DNA of 64,000 bases from HGM04593 sp045647885 (lineage in GTDB: Bacteria > Bacteroidota > Bacteroidia > Bacteroidales > Bacteroidaceae): contig JAZRMX010000026.1 in the NCBI GenBank assembly GCA_045647885.1, positions 1-64,000 on the forward strand, given 5' to 3'. Below, one piece after another: positions 18,511 to 26,926 of this stretch; positions within the stretch are counted from its first letter, which is position 1; each line of letters begins with the position of its first letter. The translations under genes were made by a program, and so were the position numbers. The notes beneath the pieces were generated by a model, which saw only the letters and a list, made by a program, of their open reading frames with translations, was not told the origin of the DNA and made no database searches.

Positions 18511-19365
18511 ATGAACCTGAAGGAGATAAAGCAAAGAATACAATCGGTAAAAAGCACGCAGAAAATCACTTCGGCAATGAAGTTGGTTTCTGCGGCAAAG
18601 CTTCGTCGCGCACAGAATGCGATAGAGAATATGCGCCCATATCAGCAGAAACTCGATGAGATTTTCTCGGAGTTTCTTTCAAATAAAGGGGCATTGCAGA
18701 CTCCTTATACTGCCGTGCGTGAGCCGAAGAAGGTGGCTATAATTGCTGTTTCGTCCGATTCGAGCCTTTGCGGTGGATTCAATGCAAATATAATAAGAGA
18801 GGCTAAGCAGGTTGTCGATAAGTATCTTGCCAGTGGGGTGGAGATAGAGTTTCTGCCCGTGGGAAAAAAGATTGCCGATGCCTGGCGCAAAATGGGATAT
18901 GAAGAGAATTCCGCTCTCAAGGAACAGGCTGCTGCAGCATCGTACAAGGTGGTGTCGGAGGTGGCTTATAGTCTGATGGAGCGTTTTGCCGCCGGCGAGC
19001 TCGACCGTATAGAGATAGTTTATACCCATTTCTATTCTGCTGCAAAGCAGGCTCCCGTGAAGGAACTCTTTTTACCTATAGACGTGGATCCTGTAGCAGT
19101 GTCTGATAATGTACACGATTATATTGTGGAACCCTCACCCGAGGCCTTGCTGCGCGAATTGCTTCCTCGTGTGATTGTGCTGAGGCTCTTTACAGCGCTT
19201 CTCGATTCAACTGCAGCCGAACACGCAGCGCGTATGGTGGCAATGCAGGTTGCGACCGACAATGCCGATGACCTTATTGAAGAGCTTGTGCGAGAATACA
19301 ACAAGGGACGTCAGCAAGCCATTACCAACGAATTGCTCGATATTGTTGCCGGCAGTGCAAACTAA
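18511..19365 (+). CDS. atpG: ATP synthase F1 subunit gamma
   Basis: A 284-residue central rotor shaft. The N-terminal helix is conserved (MNLKEIKQRIQSVKSTQKIT..MKLVSAAKLRRAQ) and so is the C-terminal helix (ALLDSTAAEHAARMVAMQVATDNADDLI). Between them lies a Rossmann-like domain with SSDSSLCGGFNANI. It is the last gene of the operon, followed by a hairpin-T terminator at 19386. Confidence 0.96.
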   Translation: MNLKEIKQRIQSVKSTQKITSAMKLVSAAKLRRAQNAIENMRPYQQKLDEIFSEFLSNKGALQTPYTAVREPKKVAIIAVSSDSSLCGGFNANIIREAKQVVDKYLASGVEIEFLPVGKKIADAWRKMGYEENSALKEQAAAASYKVVSEVAYSLMERFAAGELDRIEIVYTHFYSAAKQAPVKELFLPIDVDPVAVSDNVHDYIVEPSPEALLRELLPRVIVLRLFTALLDSTAAEHAARMVAMQVATDNADDLIEELVREYNKGRQQAITNELLDIVAGSAN

Positions 19366-19385
19366 AATGCCGTATCTTCCATCTT

Positions 19386-19421
19386 AAAGCCTGTTTGCCT
19401 TGTGTGTGAACAGGTTTTTTT
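19386..19421 (+). terminator. Terminator of the atp operon
   Basis: The stem CCTGTT/AACAGG is extended by a G-T wobble and A-T pairs, has a 13-nt loop, and runs into seven T. It lies 20 bases after the atpG stop. Confidence 0.75.
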
Positions 19422-19423
19422 AT

Positions 19424-19431
19424 TATTTTTG
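19424..19431 (+). promoter_or_regulatory. -7 box for lipoprotein gene
   Basis: TATTTTTG, an exact TAnnTTTG match, begins directly after the atp terminator T-tract and 36 bases before the ATG at 19460. It supports that start over longer in-frame ones. Confidence 0.65.
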
Positions 19432-19459
19432 CGCTGTTATGTCAAGTAGAATGTATTCA

Positions 19460-20560
19460 ATGAAGAAAATATTATTTTTTGTATTACTCCTCCTCTCTTT
19501 TGTCGCGTGCGATAATGGTGCGGGGTATAATGTCTGCGTGAAGGGCTCTGTTGAGGGTGGCATAAATGATGGCGACAGCATTTATCTTATGCAACTCAAT
19601 GAGCAGAACATTGCCGAGGTGAAAGGTCGCACTGCTGTGCGTGGCGGCAGTTTTGAACTTGTGGGCAATATTGTTATGCCTGCAGTCTGTAATGTGGTAA
19701 CCTTTACACCCGAAGGCCGTCTGCGTCGCAGAATGGATTTTATAGCTGAGGGAGGCGAAGTGGCAATAAAGGTTCTTCCCGATTATTATCGCGTGGGTGG
19801 AACACCTCTCAACGATGCATTGCAGGCCTACAGGGATTCTATGGAGATTGCTACACGCATCTACAAACGTTATTATAACAAGAAGGCCGAAACACCCACA
19901 CTCTCTTCTATGGGTGTGAAGGAGGCCGTCGATGTGATGTCTATTGCTTCGTACCAATATCGTACTAAACTGTATCGTGCAATAGAGAGAAATATAGGTA
20001 ATATTCTGGCTGCTTATTTTATAAAGAACAATATAGATATCATTGAGCCCGCACAGGCTTTGAAGTTTATAAAGGAGATGCCTGCGGAGTATAAGGATAA
20101 TGTTATAGTATATCTGAACAAGCTCTACACAGCGCAGGAAAAATATTCGGAGGGTTCGCCCTATGCCGACTTTGCTATGCGCGACATTAATGGCAAGAAA
20201 CAGGTTATGTCGGACTATGCAGGTAAGGGAAAACCTGTATTGATAAATGTGTGGTTGAGCGGTGATAAGAATTCTATTGAGGCGCAAAATTCCTTGTTCT
20301 CTCTCCGAGGAGAATATGGAAAAAAACTGGAGATGTGGGGAGTTTCTATAGACCAGAACTATAATGTATGGCACTCTTCGGTTACTCAAAAGAATATGTG
20401 TGGCATTCAGGTGTCGGACCTTAAGGGGTGGAATAGTGGCTTTTTGTCGCTTTATGGTGTGGATAAGGTCCCATATTTTATTCTTATAGATGGTGATGGT
20501 AAGATATCTTATCGCGGAACATCCTTAAATGATGCTTTGAGTGGGTTTTTACAAAAATGA
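19460..20560 (+). CDS. DUF4369/thioredoxin-fold lipoprotein without CXXC
   Basis: A 366-residue probable lipoprotein. The signal peptide is MKKILFFVLLLLSFVAC with the lipobox Cys at residue 17. Residues ~25-130 resemble DUF4369 (VKGSVEGGINDGDSIYLMQL). Residues ~240-366 resemble an AhpC/TSA or thioredoxin-like domain (KPVLINVWLSGDKNS, then VPYFILIDGDGKISYRG). The redox CXXC is absent: the position reads WLSGDKNS with no cysteines, so it is not an ordinary thiol reductase. Likely cell envelope, exact role unknown. It is a single gene with its own promoter and terminator. Confidence 0.8.
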   Translation: MKKILFFVLLLLSFVACDNGAGYNVCVKGSVEGGINDGDSIYLMQLNEQNIAEVKGRTAVRGGSFELVGNIVMPAVCNVVTFTPEGRLRRRMDFIAEGGEVAIKVLPDYYRVGGTPLNDALQAYRDSMEIATRIYKRYYNKKAETPTLSSMGVKEAVDVMSIASYQYRTKLYRAIERNIGNILAAYFIKNNIDIIEPAQALKFIKEMPAEYKDNVIVYLNKLYTAQEKYSEGSPYADFAMRDINGKKQVMSDYAGKGKPVLINVWLSGDKNSIEAQNSLFSLRGEYGKKLEMWGVSIDQNYNVWHSSVTQKNMCGIQVSDLKGWNSGFLSLYGVDKVPYFILIDGDGKISYRGTSLNDALSGFLQK

Positions 20561-20582
20561 CAAAATAATATACAAGAGTTAT

Positions 20583-20617
20583 AATAATAGGCTGTGGATC
20601 ACAGCCTATTATTTTTT
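20583..20617. terminator. Bidirectional terminator
   Basis: A 14-bp perfect stem (AATAATAGGCTGTG) with a GAT loop followed by T residues on the plus strand. It sits between the convergent lipoprotein gene and the small minus-strand gene. Confidence 0.85.
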
Positions 20618-20637
20618 ACCCTTTTGCGCAACGCCTC

Positions 20638-20883
20638 TCACCCCTCAATTCCTTTGAGTGTCTGTTGCAGCAGTGCACCAATGTTGTCGTCGCCCTGTTC
20701 CTTCTCCTTGTTAAGCTTTACAAGAAAGTCTGCAGTAGTCTTGAGTGCCTGGTTTATGGTGCCCGGGTCTTCGCAGTTCACTGTCAGCTTTTCGAGCCTT
20801 TGTATAAGACGATGAAAGAGCGACAGCGTTTCGTTGTGTACATCGTCAATGGTTACACAACTGTTTCTTCTACTTTTTTCCAT
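20638..20883 (-). CDS. Small protein of unknown function
   Basis: An 81-residue, mostly helical protein (MEKSRRNSCVTIDDVHNETL start) with no signal peptide. I do not recognise the family. Support for a real gene comes from an exact TATCTTTG promoter box 19 bases upstream of the ATG and from the shared terminator 20 bases downstream. It is divergent from the phage-like cassette that begins at 21027, so it might belong to that element, for instance as a regulator, but nothing in the sequence shows DNA binding. Confidence 0.6.
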   Translation of the reverse strand: MEKSRRNSCVTIDDVHNETLSLFHRLIQRLEKLTVNCEDPGTINQALKTTADFLVKLNKEKEQGDDNIGALLQQTLKGIEG

Positions 20884-20901
20884 TGTTTTTTACTTTATCC
20901 G

Positions 20902-20909
20902 CAAAGATA
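20902..20909 (-). promoter_or_regulatory. -7 box for the 81-residue gene
   Basis: The minus strand reads TATCTTTG, an exact TAnnTTTG match very close to the ATG. Transcription would begin a few bases before the start codon, leaving a very short leader. Confidence 0.65.
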
Positions 20910-21026
20910 AATCAAAAGACGAATTTTAGGTTGCGAAATTGATAATTGCTTGTGCTATAACGCTTTTTGTTAATATCGCAACCTTGTTTCATGTTTTGGG
21001 TATTTCTTTTGCAGGAAAAAAAACGT

Positions 21027-21554
21027 ATGGATGTATTTTCAGTTTTATCAGGGGTGAATGGGGCCTTGGGGCTCTATTCGGGTGTTAAAGGAATGTTCGA
21101 TTCGGCGAAGGCTGCAAGCAGGCAGAAATCTCTTTTGGACAAGGCTTCGCGTCTCGAGGATAGTTGGTACAAGAGGAACTATTTTGCCGATTATTTGAAT
21201 GATTCGAGTTCGCGTGCCGCCATAAAGAGGGTAGAGAAGACCTTGCGCAGGCAGAATGAACAGAACAGGGCTTATGCGGCAATGAATGGTGCAACGCCGG
21301 AACTTGCAGTAGCACGTAATCAGCAGGGGATGGATATGATGGAGAATCTTATGACAAACATTGCTTCGCAAAGCGATGCGATAAAAAGGAATGTCGATGC
21401 AACGCATCTTAAAAACAGGCAGGCTCTCGCAGCTCAGGAGATGGCCAACCTCTCTCTCGACGAGAAGATGGCTGCTCAAAGCGCATCAAATGGTATAGAC
21501 CTGTTTAAGGATGCGCTTATGGGACTTAATTGGGGTAATGAGGTTGACGAATAG
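21027..21554 (+). CDS. Phage-like small coiled-coil virion/ejection protein
   Basis: A 175-residue protein starting MDVFSVLSGVNGALGLYSGV; an upstream in-frame extension is less likely. A glycine/alanine-rich N-terminus is followed by a long helical region (LRRQNEQNRAYAAMNGATPELAVARNQQGMDMMENLM). The layout, a hydrophobic start then coiled coil, is like small internal virion proteins of podoviruses such as T7 gp14, but sequence identity is not claimed. It opens a four-gene same-strand cassette ending with a portal protein. Function in DNA ejection is inferred from that context. Confidence 0.6.
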   Translation: MDVFSVLSGVNGALGLYSGVKGMFDSAKAASRQKSLLDKASRLEDSWYKRNYFADYLNDSSSRAAIKRVEKTLRRQNEQNRAYAAMNGATPELAVARNQQGMDMMENLMTNIASQSDAIKRNVDATHLKNRQALAAQEMANLSLDEKMAAQSASNGIDLFKDALMGLNWGNEVDE

Positions 21555-21564
21555 TGCAGTGGTT

Positions 21565-22017
21565 ATGTATAACGGTTATAAATACATTGATGAGGCTGCA
21601 ATGAAAGAGCAGTTTCTTGCTGCCGACAGGGAGTATAAGAAGGCACGGCAGAAACGCAATGCAGCAGCTTTTGCCGACTTTGCAACCAACCTCCTCTCAA
21701 TTGTTGGGCATAATAAGGGGTTACGCTACAATGTTGCAGGTTCTCCTCTGACAGCTAATGCGGCAAGCGATTTTGACAAGGCACAGGAACGTTACCGTCG
21801 TGCGCTTGTCGATTACAAAGGTGTAATTGCGGAGAATAATCTAAAAAAGAGTATTGCAGTTAATAAAGCTGACCTCTTTGTTACGCCAAAACCAAAATTC
21901 CTTACTGCCACATCTTATACACCAGCAAATAAGTATAAGCCGTGGATGGTTAATGGCAAGAGGGGAAATATAAATGATATAAAAATTCCAGTGTGGCATA
22001 TAAACAATAAAAAATAG
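21565..22017 (+). CDS. Phage-like small structural protein, unknown
   Basis: A 150-residue protein from the ATG at 21565 (MYNGYKYIDEAAMKEQFLAA); an alternative ATG at 21538 would overlap the previous gene. The first half is a charged helix with YKKARQKRNAAAFADFATNLL. The C-terminal third is proline/lysine-rich and probably extended (VTPKPKFLTATSYTPANKYK). No family is recognised. It lies 10 bases after the previous gene and 7 before the large polyvalent gene, so it is co-transcribed and probably packaged or structural. Confidence 0.6.
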   Translation: MYNGYKYIDEAAMKEQFLAADREYKKARQKRNAAAFADFATNLLSIVGHNKGLRYNVAGSPLTANAASDFDKAQERYRRALVDYKGVIAENNLKKSIAVNKADLFVTPKPKFLTATSYTPANKYKPWMVNGKRGNINDIKIPVWHINNKK

Positions 22018-22024
22018 ATACTTT

Positions 22025-25000
22025 ATGATTGAAAATGGTGTAAACAATGGTGTGCTGGATTATGGAAAATCCAGACGCAAGAAAGTAAAGGACTCCTTGT
22101 ACGAGACCCCAGGTTTAGGTTTTCTCACTGAGGATAAAAAGGCCTCTATGGCAGCCTCTATGGGTGAAATGTCGGAGTTTATGAATGCAGAACAGCAGCG
22201 CTGGTCTTCGCCTGTGGATGGAGCGCAGCGCGAGAAGGTGTATATGGCTTCGGCACGCGATTATATTGTCCCCGAGGATAACGAGTTGCGTCGTCGCCGT
22301 CAGTTTGTAATGTCGGACAAGGTAGTGAACGATGCTGTTTCCGGCTATTACGACAATAGTGTAAGTGGTGTGTTTGAAAGCGAGAAAGCGAGCGCCGACA
22401 AGAAATCTCACGAAACATACAGGCAGTATGCCTCGGTTGTAGGCGCCGACCCTCTTGTGGCTGCCGGTGCGATGCGTTCAGAGTCCGACCCCAAGCTTGT
22501 TATTAAAAAGACTATGCAGCAGCTTCCCGGTAAAGAACTCGATGAAATTGCCGACAGTTATGCACGCTATGCAGGCCTCTCGCCCGACAAATACCGTAAG
22601 GCGGTGCTTGAACCTGCAATTGAGCAGCGTATGCTCGACAAGTATGTCGATGAGGCTACTCCCAAAAGCAGCCTTGGATATATAGCTCGCAGTGCCTATG
22701 ACAATTCGCTCACAGGCAAACTGGTGAATTTGGGTCAGAAGGCTTACTCACCCACATCTTCACACGATGCTGTCTCACGTGCCGGTCTTGCAGCTTACGA
22801 TGCGAACAGGGTGGAAAACCTTGCAGCAGGTATAGGCTCCCTGGTTGTTGATATGCCTGCATTTGCCGGCATAGGCGGCGCCTCTTCAAAGGCAGTGGGT
22901 GGTGTTGTTTCCAATGTGACAAAAGGCTTGTCGAAAAACCTTGTGAAGAAATATGCTGCGCGAGGTATGCAGTTGCCCGAGGCTGAACGCATTATAGAAC
23001 GTGCCATAATTGGTAAAATGGGCTCAAAGATAGCTCAAGGTTCTGCAATGCAGGGCTTTACTCTCGGTGGTTATGATGCTGCTAACAGTATGGCCGATGA
23101 CCTTCTCTACAACGATGGCATAGATGTGGACAAGGTGGTTGATGCATATGCGCACGGCTTTACTACAGGTGTTGCTGTTGGTGCAGTAGGAACTCCGCTT
23201 AAAGAGTTGTCGCGCGGCCTCACCGGAGGTAAGAAAATTGCAGCATCGGCAGGTTCTCTGGGTGCGGAATCGGCTGTGTTTACAATGGCTTCAAATGCCG
23301 ACAAACTTCTTTCGGGAGTTGAGGTGGAGCCTATAGATCTGCTATCAGATTATGCCGAGAGTGTTGCCACTCTTGGTGCAATGAAGCTTGCACATTGGCG
23401 TCCGAAAGGCGGTAGTGTGAAACTTGGTGCCGATGGAAAGTTGAAACAGAAATTTCGTTTTACGCCCAATGAGTCGCGTGAGCTTATCAATGCCGGAGTG
23501 GATCCTCGTGCTTTTATTTCCGGGCTCGAAGAGACATTCAAGACTTCTTCATTGAAATCTTCCGAGAGTGCCGAGGCTGTAAAGAGCAGCTATCTCAAAC
23601 TTATGGAGAATAAAGATCTGTCGGCTGCCACACGCTCTAAATTGTTGTACCTTGTGGAGAATAAGATAACCTCCACTCCCCCCGTTGCAGTAGACTGTGC
23701 AGTAGAGGAGAGCAATGGCACTTATAATGCCATATTGCTCGATGCTGAAGGACGTCGCATTTCTACCCAGAGTTTTGGCGATGCCCGTGATGTTGAGACA
23801 TTTCTGTTGCGTAACCGTGGTGAATTGCGAAAGAATAAAATCGCAAGTTATGAGGATGCTCTTTTGGGAAAATATGATTCCGAGAATTTCTTCCGCCAGG
23901 CTGGCCGTTACGCCGAAGAGAAGGGGGTAGATATAAACAGTATTGCCGAGGCTATTTACAAGAAGGGTAATAATCTCCCATTGAATGCCGGTGAGAACAA
24001 ACTGCTCGACGATATATCGCGTCGCACAAGCTATGGCGATAAAGGAGTGGGCCGTATGCTTTACGATATCCGCAGGCAGATAGAGCGTGAATATAACCTG
24101 AAGGAGGGAAGCCTGCTTGCGGCAGTGGAACGCAAGGTTTATCGTTGCTCTTCCGACGAAAACAAGGCTCTCGACAAATATCTCGAAAGGATGCAGCAGG
24201 AGGTTGCTGCTTTGGAGAACGGTACCTCGGCCGAGCGTTATGCTGCTCTGGAAAGTGCCGGTGAAGATACACCTTACGGTGAACTCGGCAACGAGGCTTT
24301 GAAGGCGCGTGAGAAGGAAAGGTATGCCAATTTTGTAAACTCGAGTGATGCCGACTGGATTAACAGGAATTCTTATCCCGAATTCACCGAGGGTGGCGAT
24401 ATATATGGCTCTGCCCGTATAAAGGTTCCCGAAGAGTGGAACAAACCTTATGCCTGGAGCTATAACGGCTTGCGTAACAGTTACGAGGATATGAATGCCT
24501 ATAAACAGAGGGCCGAGGAGATAGCCGCTAAGTTGGGGCGCAAGTTGAACTTCTATTTTGATGAGCGCGACATTAAAAAAAATTCCAACATCGACGATTA
24601 CAACAGAATGATAAATGCTGCGGGCTGGATAGACAATGCCACAGGCAAGGTGTATATAAATCTTCCCAATATAAGAAATATTGACGAACTTGAGCGCGTG
24701 GTGGTACACGAAGTAGTAGGTCACGGTGGCCTTTCAAATCTCTTTGGCGAGTATGTGTACGATTTCTACGAGGATTTGTATAAAATGGCCGACGAGGAGG
24801 TGCGTGCAGGCATCCACGATATGGGGCGCCGATATTCGACAGGTGGTTATACTGCGGTGGAGGAGTATCTTGCGCATCTTGCCGAAAAGAGTGTGCCCAC
24901 ACGGAAAGAGCGCACTATCCTCAACCGCTTGAAGGACTTTGTAAATAATATGCTTGTGCGCATGAAAATAATTTCGTCGGACAAAGCAAAGGTTACAACC

Positions 25001-26905
25001 GATGAACTTTGCAACCTCCTTTCGGCTCATCATAGCGCTATGTATAACAGAGTGAAACCTGATGCTTATCGTGCGAGGGTATTCAATAAATTCCCTTCGG
25101 CGCGCCACTCTGATGGATATTACAATACACCGAAATTCAACAGGGATATAGAGAACAGGATTGCCAGCGGCAAGATATTCGAAGGTACTCCCCAATATCT
25201 GCTTGCCGATAAGCATCTTCTCTATGATAACTTCTCACCGGCTGCCACCGGAGGGAAAAGTGGAAATTCCTATCGCTTTATAGGTGAGCGCGGTGTGGAG
25301 AATATCTCCGAGGCCGAGAACGGCCGTCTGGGTGACCAGATGTTCCTGGAGATTGCAAAGGAGATGGAAAGGGATGGTGCAACACCACAGGAAATATGGA
25401 GAAAAACCATGTGGGCGCGTGGTGCCGACGGCTTGTGGCGTGGAGAGATTGATTATGATACATTCCATTTGAACGATTTCCTTTATAACAAACTGATGGT
25501 AACCAATCCACAGGTAGCAGCAAAATACCGACGCATACAGAACACTCCCAGGAATGAGCGTTCTACAGTGGAGGCTCTTTTTGTTGAAAATCTGGTAAAG
25601 GATAACCCCCATCTTGTAAAAGACCTTTATGTGAGAGATGTTGTAACAGACCCGGTATTCTATGCTGCTTATCCCGAACTTGCCGACATTCCCGTTGAGG
25701 TGAGCTCTAGTATGCGTGAACACTGCTATTACGACCCTGCAGAACAGGTGCTTTTCATTAACCGCAGAACTCTGTCGAATCCCAAAATGCTTGCAAGGCA
25801 GATAGTGAAACCTATGCAGCAGATGATTCAGCATTACGAAGGTTTCGAGAATAGCGTTTCAATGTTAAGGGCCGACGCCGAGGATATCTTTCACGACAGA
25901 TATCTTTCTGCCATAAACCTTATGAGAAAGATAGATAATATGAAAACGACTCCTGCTTCCGAGTCTTTGGCCTACGCGCTTGAGAACTCGTTTAAACTCC
26001 AGCACGGTGTTACTCCCGGCGAGTTCAGGAAATTATATCCCACCATACACGAGTATATCCTTGCAAAGATTACCGGCAAGCCTAACTCCTTTATGGGAAA
26101 TGTCGAAGTGAGGAATGTATACAACCGCCAGGGGATGAACGGCGCAGAACGTTTGGCTACCCCTCCTTTTGCAACTGAGGATTATCCGCGTGCCAACCAG
26201 ATTTCACTGGAGAAATTCTCGAGAATGGAGAAGATGCTCGATGGCCCGCTCGATGTGATATACCGCAATGTTGAGGCCAACGGTTATAATCGCCCAATGC
26301 GTCTTAAAAAGACCTCGCAGACAATGGACGGCTTGCGATTGACTCCTCTGGAGAGAAGAATACTCGAGGCTCAGTATGACGAAATGTCCTCTCAATTGGC
26401 CGAGGCTTATATAGAACTGAAAGAGAAAAACCGTTTCGGCGAACACGAGGCTTTGCGTGCCAATGCCGACCTTATGGACGAACTTGCGATGAATTACATA
26501 AAAGATGTGTCGTTGAATGGTATATTGGCACCGAATAATGTACTTAAAAAGGCGGGTATGATTTTCTCTCCCCGTTATTATAAGATAGCACCTAACGATG
26601 CGGTCTTTAAAGTGGTGGAAAATGCTCTTCGTCGCGCTGCTGCACGCCGTGCCGGTGACATCAGCCGTGCCTCTCTTGGTAATATGCACAAGGAGGATGC
26701 CGAGGCTTACAGAGCGTGGAAGGACGATGTGATGGCAAGGTCCAGAGCAGAATGGAAAAACTCCTGGAATGAGTACCGCGACGAAATCCTGAATAATGGC
26801 TATATAAGGACAGCACAGGATATAGCCGAGGAGTATGCCCGCAAGTACAACAGGTTGGATGAAATGGACGAATCCGATGGTACGGAGTACAACGATAAGA
26901 ATTAA
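22025..26905 (+). CDS. Large polyvalent phage protein with metallopeptidase-like domains
   Basis: An intact 1626-residue protein of the phage large polyvalent type (multi-domain proteins thought to be injected with DNA). Residues ~1-480 are helical with a hydrophobic, glycine-rich stretch near 270-430 that could contact membrane. A zincin-like motif HEVVGHGGL has its first His at ~895 (HExxGHxG type). Near 1118-1135, TPQEIWRKTMWARGADGLWRG-type sequence marks a domain common in these proteins. After it comes AYPELADIPV, and later VEVRNVYNRQGM..ATPPFATEDYPR. Where relatives have HEIQHAIQ..EGF, this protein reads KPMQQMIQHYEGF (K1262, P1263, Q1266), so that second peptidase site looks dead. Family comparisons are from memory. 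Confidence 0.75.
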   Translation: MIENGVNNGVLDYGKSRRKKVKDSLYETPGLGFLTEDKKASMAASMGEMSEFMNAEQQRWSSPVDGAQREKVYMASARDYIVPEDNELRRRRQFVMSDKVVNDAVSGYYDNSVSGVFESEKASADKKSHETYRQYASVVGADPLVAAGAMRSESDPKLVIKKTMQQLPGKELDEIADSYARYAGLSPDKYRKAVLEPAIEQRMLDKYVDEATPKSSLGYIARSAYDNSLTGKLVNLGQKAYSPTSSHDAVSRAGLAAYDANRVENLAAGIGSLVVDMPAFAGIGGASSKAVGGVVSNVTKGLSKNLVKKYAARGMQLPEAERIIERAIIGKMGSKIAQGSAMQGFTLGGYDAANSMADDLLYNDGIDVDKVVDAYAHGFTTGVAVGAVGTPLKELSRGLTGGKKIAASAGSLGAESAVFTMASNADKLLSGVEVEPIDLLSDYAESVATLGAMKLAHWRPKGGSVKLGADGKLKQKFRFTPNESRELINAGVDPRAFISGLEETFKTSSLKSSESAEAVKSSYLKLMENKDLSAATRSKLLYLVENKITSTPPVAVDCAVEESNGTYNAILLDAEGRRISTQSFGDARDVETFLLRNRGELRKNKIASYEDALLGKYDSENFFRQAGRYAEEKGVDINSIAEAIYKKGNNLPLNAGENKLLDDISRRTSYGDKGVGRMLYDIRRQIEREYNLKEGSLLAAVERKVYRCSSDENKALDKYLERMQQEVAALENGTSAERYAALESAGEDTPYGELGNEALKAREKERYANFVNSSDADWINRNSYPEFTEGGDIYGSARIKVPEEWNKPYAWSYNGLRNSYEDMNAYKQRAEEIAAKLGRKLNFYFDERDIKKNSNIDDYNRMINAAGWIDNATGKVYINLPNIRNIDELERVVVHEVVGHGGLSNLFGEYVYDFYEDLYKMADEEVRAGIHDMGRRYSTGGYTAVEEYLAHLAEKSVPTRKERTILNRLKDFVNNMLVRMKIISSDKAKVTTDELCNLLSAHHSAMYNRVKPDAYRARVFNKFPSARHSDGYYNTPKFNRDIENRIASGKIFEGTPQYLLADKHLLYDNFSPAATGGKSGNSYRFIGERGVENISEAENGRLGDQMFLEIAKEMERDGATPQEIWRKTMWARGADGLWRGEIDYDTFHLNDFLYNKLMVTNPQVAAKYRRIQNTPRNERSTVEALFVENLVKDNPHLVKDLYVRDVVTDPVFYAAYPELADIPVEVSSSMREHCYYDPAEQVLFINRRTLSNPKMLARQIVKPMQQMIQHYEGFENSVSMLRADAEDIFHDRYLSAINLMRKIDNMKTTPASESLAYALENSFKLQHGVTPGEFRKLYPTIHEYILAKITGKPNSFMGNVEVRNVYNRQGMNGAERLATPPFATEDYPRANQISLEKFSRMEKMLDGPLDVIYRNVEANGYNRPMRLKKTSQTMDGLRLTPLERRILEAQYDEMSSQLAEAYIELKEKNRFGEHEALRANADLMDELAMNYIKDVSLNGILAPNNVLKKAGMIFSPRYYKIAPNDAVFKVVENALRRAAARRAGDISRASLGNMHKEDAEAYRAWKDDVMARSRAEWKNSWNEYRDEILNNGYIRTAQDIAEEYARKYNRLDEMDESDGTEYNDKN

Positions 26906-26926
26906 TAGAATTAACATCTTGCTGTA

